A stretch of DNA of 64,000 bases, from the NCBI RefSeq assembly GCF_003987335.1, contig NZ_PIPK01000009.1, positions 1 to 64,000 on the forward strand, in the 5' to 3' direction. The position numbers were made by a program, and so were the translations under genes. Source of the stretch: Aliidiomarina maris. GTDB taxonomy: Bacteria; Pseudomonadota; Gammaproteobacteria; Enterobacterales; Alteromonadaceae. A model generated the notes under the pieces. The model was not told the origin of the DNA and did no database searches. It saw nothing but the letters and a program-made list of their open reading frames with translations. Positions 36,075 through 46,043 of the stretch are shown here, in pieces. Numbering within the stretch: position 1 is the first letter of the stretch; every line of letters begins with the position of its first letter.

Positions 36075-38753
36075 TTAGAAGCGATACGTTAAGCTGGCAC
36101 CTAAGCTTGTGCCAGGGTCGCGTGCCTGCAAAATCTCGCCTTGTTGCAGGATTTCAGTGCGCTCACCCAAAATATTCTTTGCACTTAACTTTAAAGTTAA
36201 GCGCTCAGTTGGGTAATAACTATAGGTCGCATCCACCGAATGAAACGGCTGTTCGTAGGCGTCATCTTTGCCATCCACACCAGCGAAGTTAATCCGCGAG
36301 CCGAACACGTTGTAGCTCAAGGTCGCACTGTGGCGCTCATTGAACGAATCAAACCCAAGCTGCGCGTTAACCACGTATTGAGAGTGACCGCTCATGCGCC
36401 GTTCTCGATTGGTTATGTTGGACTCGCCCAATGGTTGAATCCGGATTTCTGAATCGCTCAAAGTCAGGTTACCAGCCACAAAGAACTGTTCCAGCCAATT
36501 AGGGGCCTGTTGCCATAAGCCGCCTAAGCGGCGCACAAACTCGGTTTCAACCCCGTACATCCGACCCTGCTCAGCGTTTCTAAATGACACCAATAAGTTG
36601 CCGTCAGAACCCAGAATTTCAACGGTTTCAATAGGCGAATCGATGTCTTTGTAGAAAGCACCCACGCTTAAGCTGTTGCCAGACGGTAGATACCATTCCC
36701 AGCGCAGATCCGCATTGTTCAACTTAGAGCTTTCTAAGCCAGCAAAACCTATCACACTAAAATCGGTAATAGGGTCAACGTACAGAACCGGCGTAACTTC
36801 ACGTAGGTCTGGACGCACTACGGTTTGGCTGATACCAGCCCGTAACTGCATGTCGGGGTGGAACAACCAGGTGACCGCAGCGCTTGGGTACCAATCGTCG
36901 TCAAGCAACGGGTAATCGGCAGGGTTCCCTTCAATTTGACCGTTCGCAGGATTTAGCGGCAGGGCGACCTGGCGGAAGTCCTCGTAGCGAGCGCCTAAAG
37001 TAAAGCGCCAGGTGTCGTTATAGAGTGCGTCGAGACCCAGGTACGCTGCATCCAGTTGTTGGGCCGCCACATAGTCATCGGCTTGTGCTGTGATGTCTGA
37101 AATCGCAAAGTTTTTACTCGGATCCAAAATATTCTGATCTGAGAAAATTTGGCTAAACGATTGTTGCAGCTCTAGATTACTAAAGCCACGGCTATCGAAC
37201 TTAAAGCGGTCTACTTCAGATTCACGGGCGCGCTGAAAATAGGTGTAGCCACTTTGGAATTCAAGTTGCCAGCGGTTGGTATCAATGGGTAAACGAACAT
37301 CAACGCTACCATTTTCAGTGCTGTCACGCATATCAGCAAAGACGTATTGCACCGCATTATCGCTGCGCCGCAGCGCTGCTGTGGTGACACCGTCTGCGTT
37401 GGTGTTGCGTACATAGCGATACTCGACTTCGCCCGGTGCGTAGCGGCGTGCACGTGCATCCGTCCATTGCCAGTCGACACCTAGGTCCCATAACCATTCA
37501 AACGCATGCTTACCACGTATTTGGTTAGCGACCATGGTGCGCTCTTCGTAGCGCACCGAGTAGTCCATATTTTCGCGGTTCGGCTCATTAATGGTTTCAA
37601 TGGAGTCACCGACTTTCAATTTCACTTCATCGGCGGTATCAAGCAGATAGATATGCGTGCCTTCAAGCCGATGGGTGTTGTCGTAGTTAATCCCCGCGCT
37701 CAAAATACCGGATAGCTGGGTGCTATATTCGGTGCCTGAGATATCGTCGTAACGAACTAGCGGGGTTAAATTACTGCCTTGCGTGATGGAAAAGTAACGC
37801 TCTTGCTCATCGATATTGCGGCTTGAGCTGTCATACGCGATTGAAGCCACGGCGCCGACTGTCCAGCGGTCGCTCAACTGAATGCGATCGCCATAGGTGA
37901 CACTGGCGTCAAAGTCAGGACCAATGGATTTGTCCGTCACATCCATATTGCGGTTAAATGCTGTACCAAGTTCACGGTTGATTTCGCGTGCCTGGCTTAA
38001 CGTTTGCGCATTTAGCGGTCCCAAAGTTCGCGCGATGGAGATAGTTTCCAGCGAGCCATAGGCATCCAGTGCCTGATTAATTTGGTTCGGCAGCGCGCGG
38101 GTGCCGTCATCACGTCCACGCCAATCGTCAGAGCCGCCTGAATACGTCAAACCATTGTCACTATTGAGAGTGTTAAAGCCAGTACCAAGGTTCACCTCAA
38201 AAATACGCTCACGGGGCAAACTCAGGGTGCGAATATTCACCCCACCACCACCAAATGACGCAGGTTGATCAACCGAGTAGCTTTTCAGTACCGCAAGGCT
38301 GTCAATGATACCTGTTGGGAACATGTCCAGAGGCACTACGTTACGGGTCGGGTCTGGGCTTGGCACCATAGCACCGTTCAGGAGAGTGCTTGAGTAACGC
38401 TCACCTAAACCACGCACATAAATAAATTTGTTATCTACCAAAGTTAAGCCAGTGACGCGTTTTAACGCAGCACCGACATCGGAGTCTCCGATACGGCCAA
38501 TCATTTCGGCGTCCAGAAATTCACTGACTTGGGCCTGACCGCGGCGCTCTGCGGCGGTAATTGCGGCTGAGCTCAGTAAACGACCAGTGACTTGAATTCT
38601 TTCTACGCTGGGGCTGGCATTGCTTTCAACTGCTTCGGCTGTCGTGTCTGTCTCAGCCCATGCGGGCTGAGACAGGTAGGAGGCCGATGCGAGCGCAAGC
38701 AGAACTGACTTCGCCAAGGGGCGTAGGGTCAATTTTGAGTACGTCATCGTCAT
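36075..38753 (-). CDS. TonB-dependent outer-membrane receptor
   Basis: An 892-residue receptor with a signal peptide (cleavage near AWA-ET), a TonB box-like stretch (VERIQVTGR), a plug domain (about 60-190; VGAALKRVTGLTLVDNKFIYVRGL) and a barrel ending in GASLTYRF. There is no N-terminal signalling extension. It starts eight bases after the lipoprotein gene and both appear to be read from one Pho-box promoter at 41496-41529, so a phosphorus-containing ligand is a reasonable guess; this is inference from the promoter, not from the protein. Confidence 0.9.
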   Translation of the reverse strand: MTMTYSKLTLRPLAKSVLLALASASYLSQPAWAETDTTAEAVESNASPSVERIQVTGRLLSSAAITAAERRGQAQVSEFLDAEMIGRIGDSDVGAALKRVTGLTLVDNKFIYVRGLGERYSSTLLNGAMVPSPDPTRNVVPLDMFPTGIIDSLAVLKSYSVDQPASFGGGGVNIRTLSLPRERIFEVNLGTGFNTLNSDNGLTYSGGSDDWRGRDDGTRALPNQINQALDAYGSLETISIARTLGPLNAQTLSQAREINRELGTAFNRNMDVTDKSIGPDFDASVTYGDRIQLSDRWTVGAVASIAYDSSSRNIDEQERYFSITQGSNLTPLVRYDDISGTEYSTQLSGILSAGINYDNTHRLEGTHIYLLDTADEVKLKVGDSIETINEPNRENMDYSVRYEERTMVANQIRGKHAFEWLWDLGVDWQWTDARARRYAPGEVEYRYVRNTNADGVTTAALRRSDNAVQYVFADMRDSTENGSVDVRLPIDTNRWQLEFQSGYTYFQRARESEVDRFKFDSRGFSNLELQQSFSQIFSDQNILDPSKNFAISDITAQADDYVAAQQLDAAYLGLDALYNDTWRFTLGARYEDFRQVALPLNPANGQIEGNPADYPLLDDDWYPSAAVTWLFHPDMQLRAGISQTVVRPDLREVTPVLYVDPITDFSVIGFAGLESSKLNNADLRWEWYLPSGNSLSVGAFYKDIDSPIETVEILGSDGNLLVSFRNAEQGRMYGVETEFVRRLGGLWQQAPNWLEQFFVAGNLTLSDSEIRIQPLGESNITNRERRMSGHSQYVVNAQLGFDSFNERHSATLSYNVFGSRINFAGVDGKDDAYEQPFHSVDATYSYYPTERLTLKLSAKNILGERTEILQQGEILQARDPGTSLGASLTYRF

Positions 38754-38761
38754 ATTGCCTA

Positions 38762-41458
38762 TTAGTTAGCTTGCAAGCCAATGGTCCACCCGCGAGTCCA
38801 GTCATAGTCAGCAGCTGCTGCCCCTACGAATGGCACCGTGATGAAAAAGTCGTCGCTGTCGAAGTCACGCGTCGGGTTTTCAATGATGGTCAGGTAACCA
38901 TCAACCACGTCTGCCATGCTGTCTGCAACTGCATTGCCTTCCTGCGCTAGGAACCACTGCTCAGTCGTTTGCGTTGCGCTCACGTCGCCAAGGAATGGTT
39001 CAGAACAAGCAATCACGGAATGGGTCATTTCAGTCGTGAAATCAGCGGCAAGTGCCATCGATTCAGCCGAATTGAACTCCAGACATTCGCCCATGCCTTC
39101 CGGGCCTGTGACTAGCATATTGAATAATTTTCCAGTGGTACCTGCGCGCAGCAGGATGCCTTCTGAGTCTTTATCCGCAGAGGTATAGTCATTACCGATA
39201 ATGGTCATGTTAGCAATAGTTGGATTGGACAGTGGCAGCGCAGTGAAATTACCTGATTGGTTGTCCGCTTCGATACCGCGGTTGGCTTCACCATTATGTA
39301 TCGCAAGCATAAACTGAATGCGTCCAGTCCAGCCATCTGCCCAGTCAAGCGAGTCATCACCGGCACCCGTGGTCACGACATAACGCGCGTCTACGGTACC
39401 ACCAAAGAACTCAATACCGTCGTCCAGGTTTTCATGCACTTGAATAAAGGCAACACGGGTGCGATTACCGACGCTACCAAAGGTAATCCCATTCAACTCG
39501 TTGTCTGGCAATACTTCAAAGCCTGCGTACTGCACACGTAAAAACTTCAACTTACCAGAATCGTCATCTGCATCACCGCCACCATAAGGGCCTGCATCGC
39601 CTTCAGATTCAATTGCACAGCTTGATGGATTGGCTTGATCACATTTGTTGCTTGGTGCATTACCGAGCAACACCAAACCACCCCATTGGCCTTTCTCAGT
39701 GCCTGCGCCAACTACATCCTGTAATGACGTCATCACGATAGGTGCATTCGGGCGACCTTCGGCGATAATCCGAGAACCACGTGAAATAGTCAGGAAATCC
39801 GCGCCATTTTCGCCGAACAGGCGTACACCTGGGTCAATAAATAGCGTGGCTGAATCGGCATTGTCATTACCAATGCGCACCAAACCATCTAACACATAGT
39901 CAGCGCCAACAGGTAAATGTAAATCTTCTGTGTAAGTGCCGCTTAGTTCACAGTTCAGCTTGTCGGTCACAGACGTGATCTGGGTGGTACCAGCTGGGCA
40001 GCTGATTGCCGAGAAATCGTTATGAAGGGCGTAGGTCCAATCTAAGGTCCAGTCGTTCTCACCATCAAACGCACCGATGTAATCCACTGCGTCGAACCAG
40101 CTGTCGACTTCGTTGGCTACGTTTAAGCCCGCACCCAGTGCAGGTGACACCGCAGACGGGAAGTAGCCGCCGAGCAGTGGGTCTTGGGTTGAGTTGCCAG
40201 GTTGCGCTAAGAACCAAGCCTCGGCGTCAAAAGTGGTGTTGCCATTGGCATCGACCGTATTTCTGAACGGCTCGCTGCATGAAATAATTGAGTGCTCGAA
40301 GCGCAAGTCGCCACTGTCCGCTTGGTCGACTGTGGCTTGGTCGTTGAGCTCAAAACATTCGCCCATGCCTGGTTCACCAGTAACAATGACATTATAAAGT
40401 TCGGCGCTGGTACCACGACGCAACAGGATACCTTCCGCGTCATCGTCCCCTTCCCATTCATTACCGATAATGGTCACATTCGAGATAATTGGGCGACTGC
40501 GCGGCGTCGCACTGAAGTTGGTTGAACTGTTGTCGGCTTCAATGCCACGGTTCGCTTTACCATTTACCGGGTTGTGCTGAATCAGCACGTGCTGCATACG
40601 GCCATTCCAGCCAGCGTCCCAGTCCAGTGAATCATCACCATTGCCGGTTAATACGACATATTTTGCATCGACAGTACCGCCAAAGAATTCAATGCCGTCG
40701 TCCAGGTTGTTGTGCACTTGAATATACTCGACGGTTGTACCAGCACCTACGCCACCAAACGTGATACCGTTAAGCTCATTGTCAGGCAGTACTTCGAAGC
40801 CTGCGTAGCGTACTTGCAAGTAACGTAAGGTACCGCTGTTATCATTGACGTCGCCACCGCCGTAAGGGCCAGCGTCACCTTCTGATTCAATTGCACAAGC
40901 ATCTAAGTTGCTTTGGTCACATCCATTTACCGGCGCTTGACCAAGCAGCACTAAGCCACCCCATTGGCCAACTGAGTTAGCGTCGGTAAGGCCCAGCAAG
41001 TTCTGTAACGATGTCATCACGATAGGTTGGGTGCGCGTACCGTTCGCCTCTAGTTGCGAACCACGACGCACGACTAAAAAGTCGGCGCCACTTTTGCCAA
41101 ACAACGTGGTGCCGCGCTCAATAGTCAGCACGGTATTGTCGGCTTTGTCGTTACCTACCGCCACACGGCCATCCAGTGCCCATAGAATGTCGTTGGTTAA
41201 GGTTCTATTTTCGGTAAAGGTGCCGCTGATTTCACACACTGGTAAGTTATACCCTTCAACCGCAGCTCCTGCAGTTGCCCAGCTTGGGCATGATGCGCCA
41301 TTTGCAGGTGGGGGTGTGCCACCACCGCCACCGCCAGTTGGAGGAGGCGTATTGCCGCCGCCCGTATTGCCAGTGTTAATATTAATATCACCGCCGCAAG
41401 CGGCCAGGGTCAGGGCACCTGCAATCAGGCTAAGGCGAAAAAAGTTTTGCACGAACAT
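38762..41458 (-). CDS. Large duplicated beta-helix-like lipoprotein, partner of the TonB receptor
   Basis: An 898-residue lipoprotein: signal ending LTLAAC, a Gly/Pro/Thr-rich flexible linker (about 22-55), then two copies of a roughly 420-residue module (about 75-490 and 503-898). Each copy has a cysteine start (CEISGT / CELSGT), SLQ(N/D), GGLVLLG, the strongly conserved EGDAGPYGGGD, AGFEVLPDNELNGITFG, DDGIEFFGGTVDA and DDSLDW. The repetitive, Asn/Gly/Asp-rich pattern suggests a right-handed beta-helix. It is probably a surface or periplasmic ligand-binding partner of the TonB receptor encoded eight bases downstream. I know no experimentally defined function. Start is supported by GGAG six bases upstream. 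Confidence 0.85.
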   Translation of the reverse strand: MFVQNFFRLSLIAGALTLAACGGDININTGNTGGGNTPPPTGGGGGGTPPPANGASCPSWATAGAAVEGYNLPVCEISGTFTENRTLTNDILWALDGRVAVGNDKADNTVLTIERGTTLFGKSGADFLVVRRGSQLEANGTRTQPIVMTSLQNLLGLTDANSVGQWGGLVLLGQAPVNGCDQSNLDACAIESEGDAGPYGGGDVNDNSGTLRYLQVRYAGFEVLPDNELNGITFGGVGAGTTVEYIQVHNNLDDGIEFFGGTVDAKYVVLTGNGDDSLDWDAGWNGRMQHVLIQHNPVNGKANRGIEADNSSTNFSATPRSRPIISNVTIIGNEWEGDDDAEGILLRRGTSAELYNVIVTGEPGMGECFELNDQATVDQADSGDLRFEHSIISCSEPFRNTVDANGNTTFDAEAWFLAQPGNSTQDPLLGGYFPSAVSPALGAGLNVANEVDSWFDAVDYIGAFDGENDWTLDWTYALHNDFSAISCPAGTTQITSVTDKLNCELSGTYTEDLHLPVGADYVLDGLVRIGNDNADSATLFIDPGVRLFGENGADFLTISRGSRIIAEGRPNAPIVMTSLQDVVGAGTEKGQWGGLVLLGNAPSNKCDQANPSSCAIESEGDAGPYGGGDADDDSGKLKFLRVQYAGFEVLPDNELNGITFGSVGNRTRVAFIQVHENLDDGIEFFGGTVDARYVVTTGAGDDSLDWADGWTGRIQFMLAIHNGEANRGIEADNQSGNFTALPLSNPTIANMTIIGNDYTSADKDSEGILLRAGTTGKLFNMLVTGPEGMGECLEFNSAESMALAADFTTEMTHSVIACSEPFLGDVSATQTTEQWFLAQEGNAVADSMADVVDGYLTIIENPTRDFDSDDFFITVPFVGAAAADYDWTRGWTIGLQAN
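38765..41236 (-). repeat. Tandem duplication of about 1.28 kb inside the lipoprotein gene
   Basis: The two modules of the lipoprotein are encoded by successive segments (about 41236-40005 and 39952-38765), offset by 1284 bases. Protein identity is very high in the core blocks (AGFEVLPDNELNGITFG is unchanged), so the copies arose by internal duplication. Confidence 0.85.
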
Positions 41459-41495
41459 GGAGGTCTCCGCGTGGAAGTTGTGAGAAAACGCGGTG

Positions 41496-41529
41496 AGTAT
41501 GAAGTTTTAATATGACAGCTCAGTGATGA
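41496..41529 (-). promoter_or_regulatory. Pho-box promoter of the lipoprotein/TonB receptor operon
   Basis: On the minus strand TCATCACTGAGCTGTCAT (41529-41512) holds two PhoB-type half-sites at 11-base pitch, the second being a perfect CTGTCAT. Ten bases later comes a -10-like CATACT (41501-41496), the same geometry as E. coli phoA. Further GTCACAT copies at 41532-41538 and 41554-41560 continue the phase at 22-base steps. The ATG is about 38 bases downstream. Confidence 0.65.
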
Positions 41530-41591
41530 AAATGTGACGAAATGGCTGGATTTATGTGACGTATTTATGAACACTTTGAACACTGCGGGTT

Positions 41592-41618
41592 AAAAAAAGC
41601 CCCTGTGGTCAGGGGCTT
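41592..41618 (-). terminator. Intrinsic terminator after the ABC transporter gene
   Basis: AAGCCCCTG and CAGGGGCTT pair around TGGT; on the minus strand a run of seven T follows. It lies just beyond the ABC transporter stop and upstream of the Pho-box promoter. Confidence 0.88.
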
Positions 41619-41624
41619 AAAAAT

Positions 41625-43457
41625 TTACACATCGTCAGCTAAAAAGCCACCAGATTGTCGGCGCCATAGCTTGGCATATAAACCATCTTGGGCAATTAGT
41701 TGTTCATGCGTACCCTCTTCAATCACCTCACCTTTGTCCATGACTATCAGCCGATCCATGGCGGCGATGGTGGACAAGCGGTGGGCAATCGCGATCACGG
41801 TTTTGCCTTCCATCAGGTTATAGAGGTTTTCTTGAATGGCGGTTTCCACTTCGCTATCAAGAGCCGATGTCGCTTCATCCAAAATAAGAATCGGTGCATC
41901 TTTTAGCATTACGCGGGCAATTGCAATACGCTGACGCTGACCGCCCGACAATTTCACCCCGCGCTCGCCGACATGCGCGTCATAGCCAGTGCGTCCTTGG
42001 TGGTCACTCAGGCCAGCGATAAACTCGTCAGCGTGGGCTCGTTTAGCAGCATGGATTAATGCATCTTCGTCAGCATCGGGGCGGCCATACATAATATTAT
42101 CGCGCACTGAGCGGTGCAGTAACGAGGTGTCTTGAGTGACCATGCCAATGTGTGCGCGTAAGGTGTCTTGCTGCACCTGAGCAATGTCTTGACCGTCGAT
42201 CAGAATGCGACCGCTTTGGACGTCGTAGAAGCGCAGCAGTAGGTTGACCAGCGTAGACTTACCCGCGCCTGAACGACCCACAATACCGACTTTTTCACCT
42301 GCGTTAATACGCAAGTTGAGCCGTTCCATCACGCCGCTCGCTTTGCCATAATGAAAACCTACTTGGTCAAAGGTAATCGCACCGTGTTGTACTTCAAGGG
42401 CAGGTGCTGCGGGTACGTCTTCTACTGTGCGCGACACCGCAATCGATCCAATACCATCTTGCACCGTACCTATGGCTTCAAATAGCTGGGTTAACTGCCA
42501 CATCACCATTTGTGACATGCCAAATAAGCGCAGCACCAAACCAATCACCACGGCAACGGCGCCCAACGACACTGCTTCGTTGAGCCACAAACCAATGGCT
42601 AGTGCAGCGGAGCTAAATAGTAATAGGCAGTTAATGATGTACAACATGCCGTATAACTGGGTGACTAAGCGCATTTGTTTGTGCACGGTGACCAGAAACT
42701 CGTCCATCCCCTCGCGCGCAAATTTAGTCTCGCGCTCGCCGTGAGAAAATAGCTTCACGGTTTGAATGTTGGTGTAGCTATCGACAATACGTCCGGTCAT
42801 GATCGAGCGCGCATCGGCTTGCTCTTGGGAAATCTTGCCGAGGCGCGGCACAAAGTAATACAGCAGCAGGCCATAAAGCACGACCCAAGCGGCCAGGGGC
42901 AACACCAAGCGCAAGTCAGCACTGCCGATAATCACGAACATCGCTAAGAAATACACACCGATGTAGTTGACGACTTCAATTAAACTCACCACTACCTGTC
43001 GCACTGACAGGGCAGTTTGCATTAATTTGGTCGCAACTCGGCCAGGGAACTCGTCTTGGTAATAACTCATCGACTGCTTGAGCAAAAAACGGTGCACCAG
43101 CCAGCGGATCCGCATTGGGTAATTACCCAAAATTGTTTGGTGTAAAAACAGCGACTGGAACCAGACCATCAAGGGTAAGCCAATCAATACCACCGCCGAC
43201 ATCGCTGCAAGCTGCATCCACTCATTGGCTAAGAAACTTTCACGCTCTTGCTCGGCTAACCAGTCAACGATGCTGCCAAGAAATCCAAACAGCCATACTT
43301 CAGTAATCGCAATCAGCGCCATTAAAATAGCGACTGCAACTAAGTACTTTTCAGACCCTTTGGTAAAGTGGTAGCAAAACGCAAAAAAGCCTTTCGGGGG
43401 TTGCGAAGGCTCCATATTAGGGAAGGGGTCGAGACGTTTTTCAAACCAGCGAAACAT
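41625..43457 (-). CDS. ABC transporter, fused permease and ATP-binding protein
   Basis: A 610-residue half-transporter of the exporter type. The N-terminal permease has six membrane helices (about 45-330). The ATPase domain has Walker A GRSGAGKSTL, the Q-loop MVTQDTSLLHRSV, signature LSGGQRQRIAIARV, Walker B ILILDEATSALD and the H-loop AIAHRLSTIA. It probably works as a homodimer; the substrate is unknown and could be a lipid or drug. I chose ATG 43457 (MFRWFEKRLDPFP) because AAAGGATG precedes it; an in-frame start at 43520 adds 21 residues without support. It stands alone, divergent from the reductase gene. Confidence 0.92.
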   Translation of the reverse strand: MFRWFEKRLDPFPNMEPSQPPKGFFAFCYHFTKGSEKYLVAVAILMALIAITEVWLFGFLGSIVDWLAEQERESFLANEWMQLAAMSAVVLIGLPLMVWFQSLFLHQTILGNYPMRIRWLVHRFLLKQSMSYYQDEFPGRVATKLMQTALSVRQVVVSLIEVVNYIGVYFLAMFVIIGSADLRLVLPLAAWVVLYGLLLYYFVPRLGKISQEQADARSIMTGRIVDSYTNIQTVKLFSHGERETKFAREGMDEFLVTVHKQMRLVTQLYGMLYIINCLLLFSSAALAIGLWLNEAVSLGAVAVVIGLVLRLFGMSQMVMWQLTQLFEAIGTVQDGIGSIAVSRTVEDVPAAPALEVQHGAITFDQVGFHYGKASGVMERLNLRINAGEKVGIVGRSGAGKSTLVNLLLRFYDVQSGRILIDGQDIAQVQQDTLRAHIGMVTQDTSLLHRSVRDNIMYGRPDADEDALIHAAKRAHADEFIAGLSDHQGRTGYDAHVGERGVKLSGGQRQRIAIARVMLKDAPILILDEATSALDSEVETAIQENLYNLMEGKTVIAIAHRLSTIAAMDRLIVMDKGEVIEEGTHEQLIAQDGLYAKLWRRQSGGFLADDV

Positions 43458-43638
43458 GCAGCATCCTTTACGGCTATGGGATAAACCCAGACACTTGAAC
43501 AGGGCACTAGTATGCCACAAATTTAAGTCGCTGCTGTGACTAAAACATGGGTAAAAAATCGTTCAGTACACGCTTGATAATTCACTCATCCGCACCGATG
43601 TATTAGCTATTGCTCACTTAGCTTGCATTGGAGTTTCT

Positions 43639-44682
43639 ATGCATCAACACCTGTTTCAACCGATTACCCTAAGTAAAACGCTGAGTTTGAAGAACCGCAT
43701 TGCCATGGCGCCGTTAACTCGTTGTATGGCGGGCCCAGGCTTGGTGCCAACTCAAACCATGGCTGATTATTACGCACGCCGTGCCGATGTTGGCTTGATT
43801 ATCTCTGAAGCGACGATTATTCGCGCCGACGCCCAAGGTTACCCGAATGTGCCTGGCATTTGGAGCACGGCACAGATTGAAGGTTGGCAGCGTGTCACTG
43901 ACGCGGTGCATGCGAATGACGGTGTTATGTTTTGTCAGTTGTGGCATGTCGGTCGGGTATCCCATCAAATATTCCACGGCACGCGACCAGTATCAGCGTC
44001 GGCCATCGGCTTAAATGAGCGCATTCCGCGCATGCCGGGACTAACGTACCCAGTGCCGCGGGCATTGTCGGCCGGCGAAATTGAGCAATTAATTGAAGAT
44101 TACGCAACAGCCGCCGCTAATGCGCGCGCAGCTGGCTTTGATGGCGTTGAAATACATGGCGCGAATGGCTACTTGCTCGATCAGTTCTTACATTATGCGA
44201 GCAATCATCGTGACGATGAATTTGGTGGCACACCTGAGAATATGGTGCGTTTCCCGCTGGCAGTGATTGATGCGGTGATCGATGCCGTCGGCGCTGATCG
44301 TGTGGGTCTGCGTTTGTCGCCAGGCGCGTATGCGCACATGAGCGAAGACAAGCGTGACAAGGCCGTTTTTGAGCTGCTGCTGAGTGAGCTCGAGAAACGT
44401 AATTTAGCCTATTTGCATGTGGGTATTTTTGACGACAGCATGACGTTTGAAAGTTTAGACGGACTGCAATCCAGTGTGTTCTTACGTCAAAACTACAAGG
44501 GCAACTTTATTGGATGTGGCAGTTATACCGCAGCCCAAGCGGACGCAAGTATTGCCAGCGGTGCCCATGACATGGTCGCCATTGGGCGCCCGCTGATTGC
44601 GAACCCAGACTACGTAAGCCGTGTACAACAGGGCGAAGCGCTGGTCGACTACGACGCCGATATGCTCAATACCCTAGTGTAA
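43639..44682 (+). CDS. Alkene reductase, old yellow enzyme family
   Basis: FMN-dependent NAD(P)H:enone reductase of 347 residues, a TIM barrel. Key features are the N-terminal KNRIAMAPLTRC, the FMN/His substrate motif VEIHGANGYLLDQFLH, NHRDDEFGG and GVRPLI-like end (VAIGRPLIANPDYV). NemA-type relatives reduce N-ethylmaleimide, nitro compounds and enones. GGAG six bases before the ATG is a good ribosome binding site. No TetR-type regulator sits beside it, unlike E. coli nemRA. It converges on the APC permease gene with a nine-base gap. Confidence 0.92.
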   Translation: MHQHLFQPITLSKTLSLKNRIAMAPLTRCMAGPGLVPTQTMADYYARRADVGLIISEATIIRADAQGYPNVPGIWSTAQIEGWQRVTDAVHANDGVMFCQLWHVGRVSHQIFHGTRPVSASAIGLNERIPRMPGLTYPVPRALSAGEIEQLIEDYATAAANARAAGFDGVEIHGANGYLLDQFLHYASNHRDDEFGGTPENMVRFPLAVIDAVIDAVGADRVGLRLSPGAYAHMSEDKRDKAVFELLLSELEKRNLAYLHVGIFDDSMTFESLDGLQSSVFLRQNYKGNFIGCGSYTAAQADASIASGAHDMVAIGRPLIANPDYVSRVQQGEALVDYDADMLNTLV

Positions 44683-44691
44683 AGCGTTGCG

Positions 44692-45972
44692 TTAGGCTTG
44701 GTGTCTTTTGCTACGCAACTGATGCCAAGCCAAGCCTACGGCAATAAACGCACAGCCAGCCGCAAATACGGCACCATCAATGAAGAAAGTTAGTCCCACG
44801 CAACTGGCTAACCCTAGCCAAGACACCCATTTGGGTACAAATCGCTGGGCTGGCGCTACCTTCAGCGCGGCTAAATTGGTAATACTGTAATAGGCCAACA
44901 CCGTAAAAGCGCTGAACGACCAAGCCAATTGCACATCGCCCAATAGCGCAAGTACTGCCATCACACCTGTGGCTGCGTACACTGAATTCGGTGCAGAGGT
45001 ACGTGCGGCATTCAAATGCGCAAGGTGCGCGGGTAAGTCATTACGTCGGCCCATGGCTAATATGACGCGAGACACGCCTAAAATTAAGTTCAATATGACG
45101 CCCAGCAAGGCGATGGCAGCACCTACTAATACGACAACGCGCAGCCAATTCGCATCCGCCAGAGCGACCAATGCCAATTGTGTATCATCAACGGCTTGCG
45201 GCGCACTATATAAACTGGTGTGCAGCAATGCGTAGCCGATAAGCACATACAACAAGGTGGTGACTACCACGGTCACTGCAATTGCAATTGGAATGGTGCG
45301 TCTAGGGTTTGCCACCTCTTCGCCCATGGTCGCGATGCGCCCATAGCCTGTGTAAGCGACGAATAAGAGCGCCGCAGACCCCAAAAATTCACGCCAACCA
45401 ATACTGTCAGCAATAGACACCTGATAATTCAGCACGTTAGCTTGCTGGGTTTCGTCGGCCGTTAGCACCGCGTATAGCGAGAAGATCAGCAGCGCACCGA
45501 TGCTGCTACATACAATCACTAAGTTGGCAGTATTTGAGCGTCGCATGCCCCCATTCACCAATATCATTAAAGCCAATAGCACCAACAGGGCAAGGGGGAT
45601 TTGCAGGCCCAGTGGTAAACCAAGCGCGGGCAACACGTAAAGACCAAATGCGAGAGCCGCGGTCGCAGCCGACGCGCTCTTTGCTGCCACAAATAACCAG
45701 CCTGCGATAAACCCAGCCCATGGGGTTAAAAACTGGTAGCCGTATTCGTAGGTTCCGCCGCTCACGGGGTGAACCGCGGCAAGCTGGGCGCTGGATAAAC
45801 CATTACAGGCGGCGACTAAAGCCGCGATTAGGATAGCGAATAGCACCCACGAACCCGCCATTTCGGTGGCAAGAGCAATCGATACGTAGGCGCCGGTGCC
45901 AACAATCGCGCCAAGCCCTAGAAGCACAGCGCCTGGTAAGGATGTATGGCGGACAAGTTTAGGTGATGACAT
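44692..45972 (-). CDS. APC family amino acid permease
   Basis: A 426-residue inner-membrane carrier with about 12 helices. The first helix has the broken substrate-binding motif GLGAIVGTGAYVSIALA; the later TGYGRIATMGEEVANPRRTIP is typical of APC transporters. The substrate cannot be read from the sequence; amino acids or polyamines are the usual choices. The gene stands alone, with the decayed diguanylate cyclase upstream of it. Confidence 0.88.
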   Translation of the reverse strand: MSSPKLVRHTSLPGAVLLGLGAIVGTGAYVSIALATEMAGSWVLFAILIAALVAACNGLSSAQLAAVHPVSGGTYEYGYQFLTPWAGFIAGWLFVAAKSASAATAALAFGLYVLPALGLPLGLQIPLALLVLLALMILVNGGMRRSNTANLVIVCSSIGALLIFSLYAVLTADETQQANVLNYQVSIADSIGWREFLGSAALLFVAYTGYGRIATMGEEVANPRRTIPIAIAVTVVVTTLLYVLIGYALLHTSLYSAPQAVDDTQLALVALADANWLRVVVLVGAAIALLGVILNLILGVSRVILAMGRRNDLPAHLAHLNAARTSAPNSVYAATGVMAVLALLGDVQLAWSFSAFTVLAYYSITNLAALKVAPAQRFVPKWVSWLGLASCVGLTFFIDGAVFAAGCAFIAVGLAWHQLRSKRHQA

Positions 45973-46043
45973 GAGAGCCCCTGAATTGCATGCGTATTGT
46001 TTTATTATATGGCAATTTTATGACAATTAGGTGACAACTCAGC

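Noticed and set aside
43458-43520. N-terminal extension of the ABC transporter
   Set aside because: AAAGGATG lies directly before the ATG at 43457 and the extra residues have no counterpart in the family.
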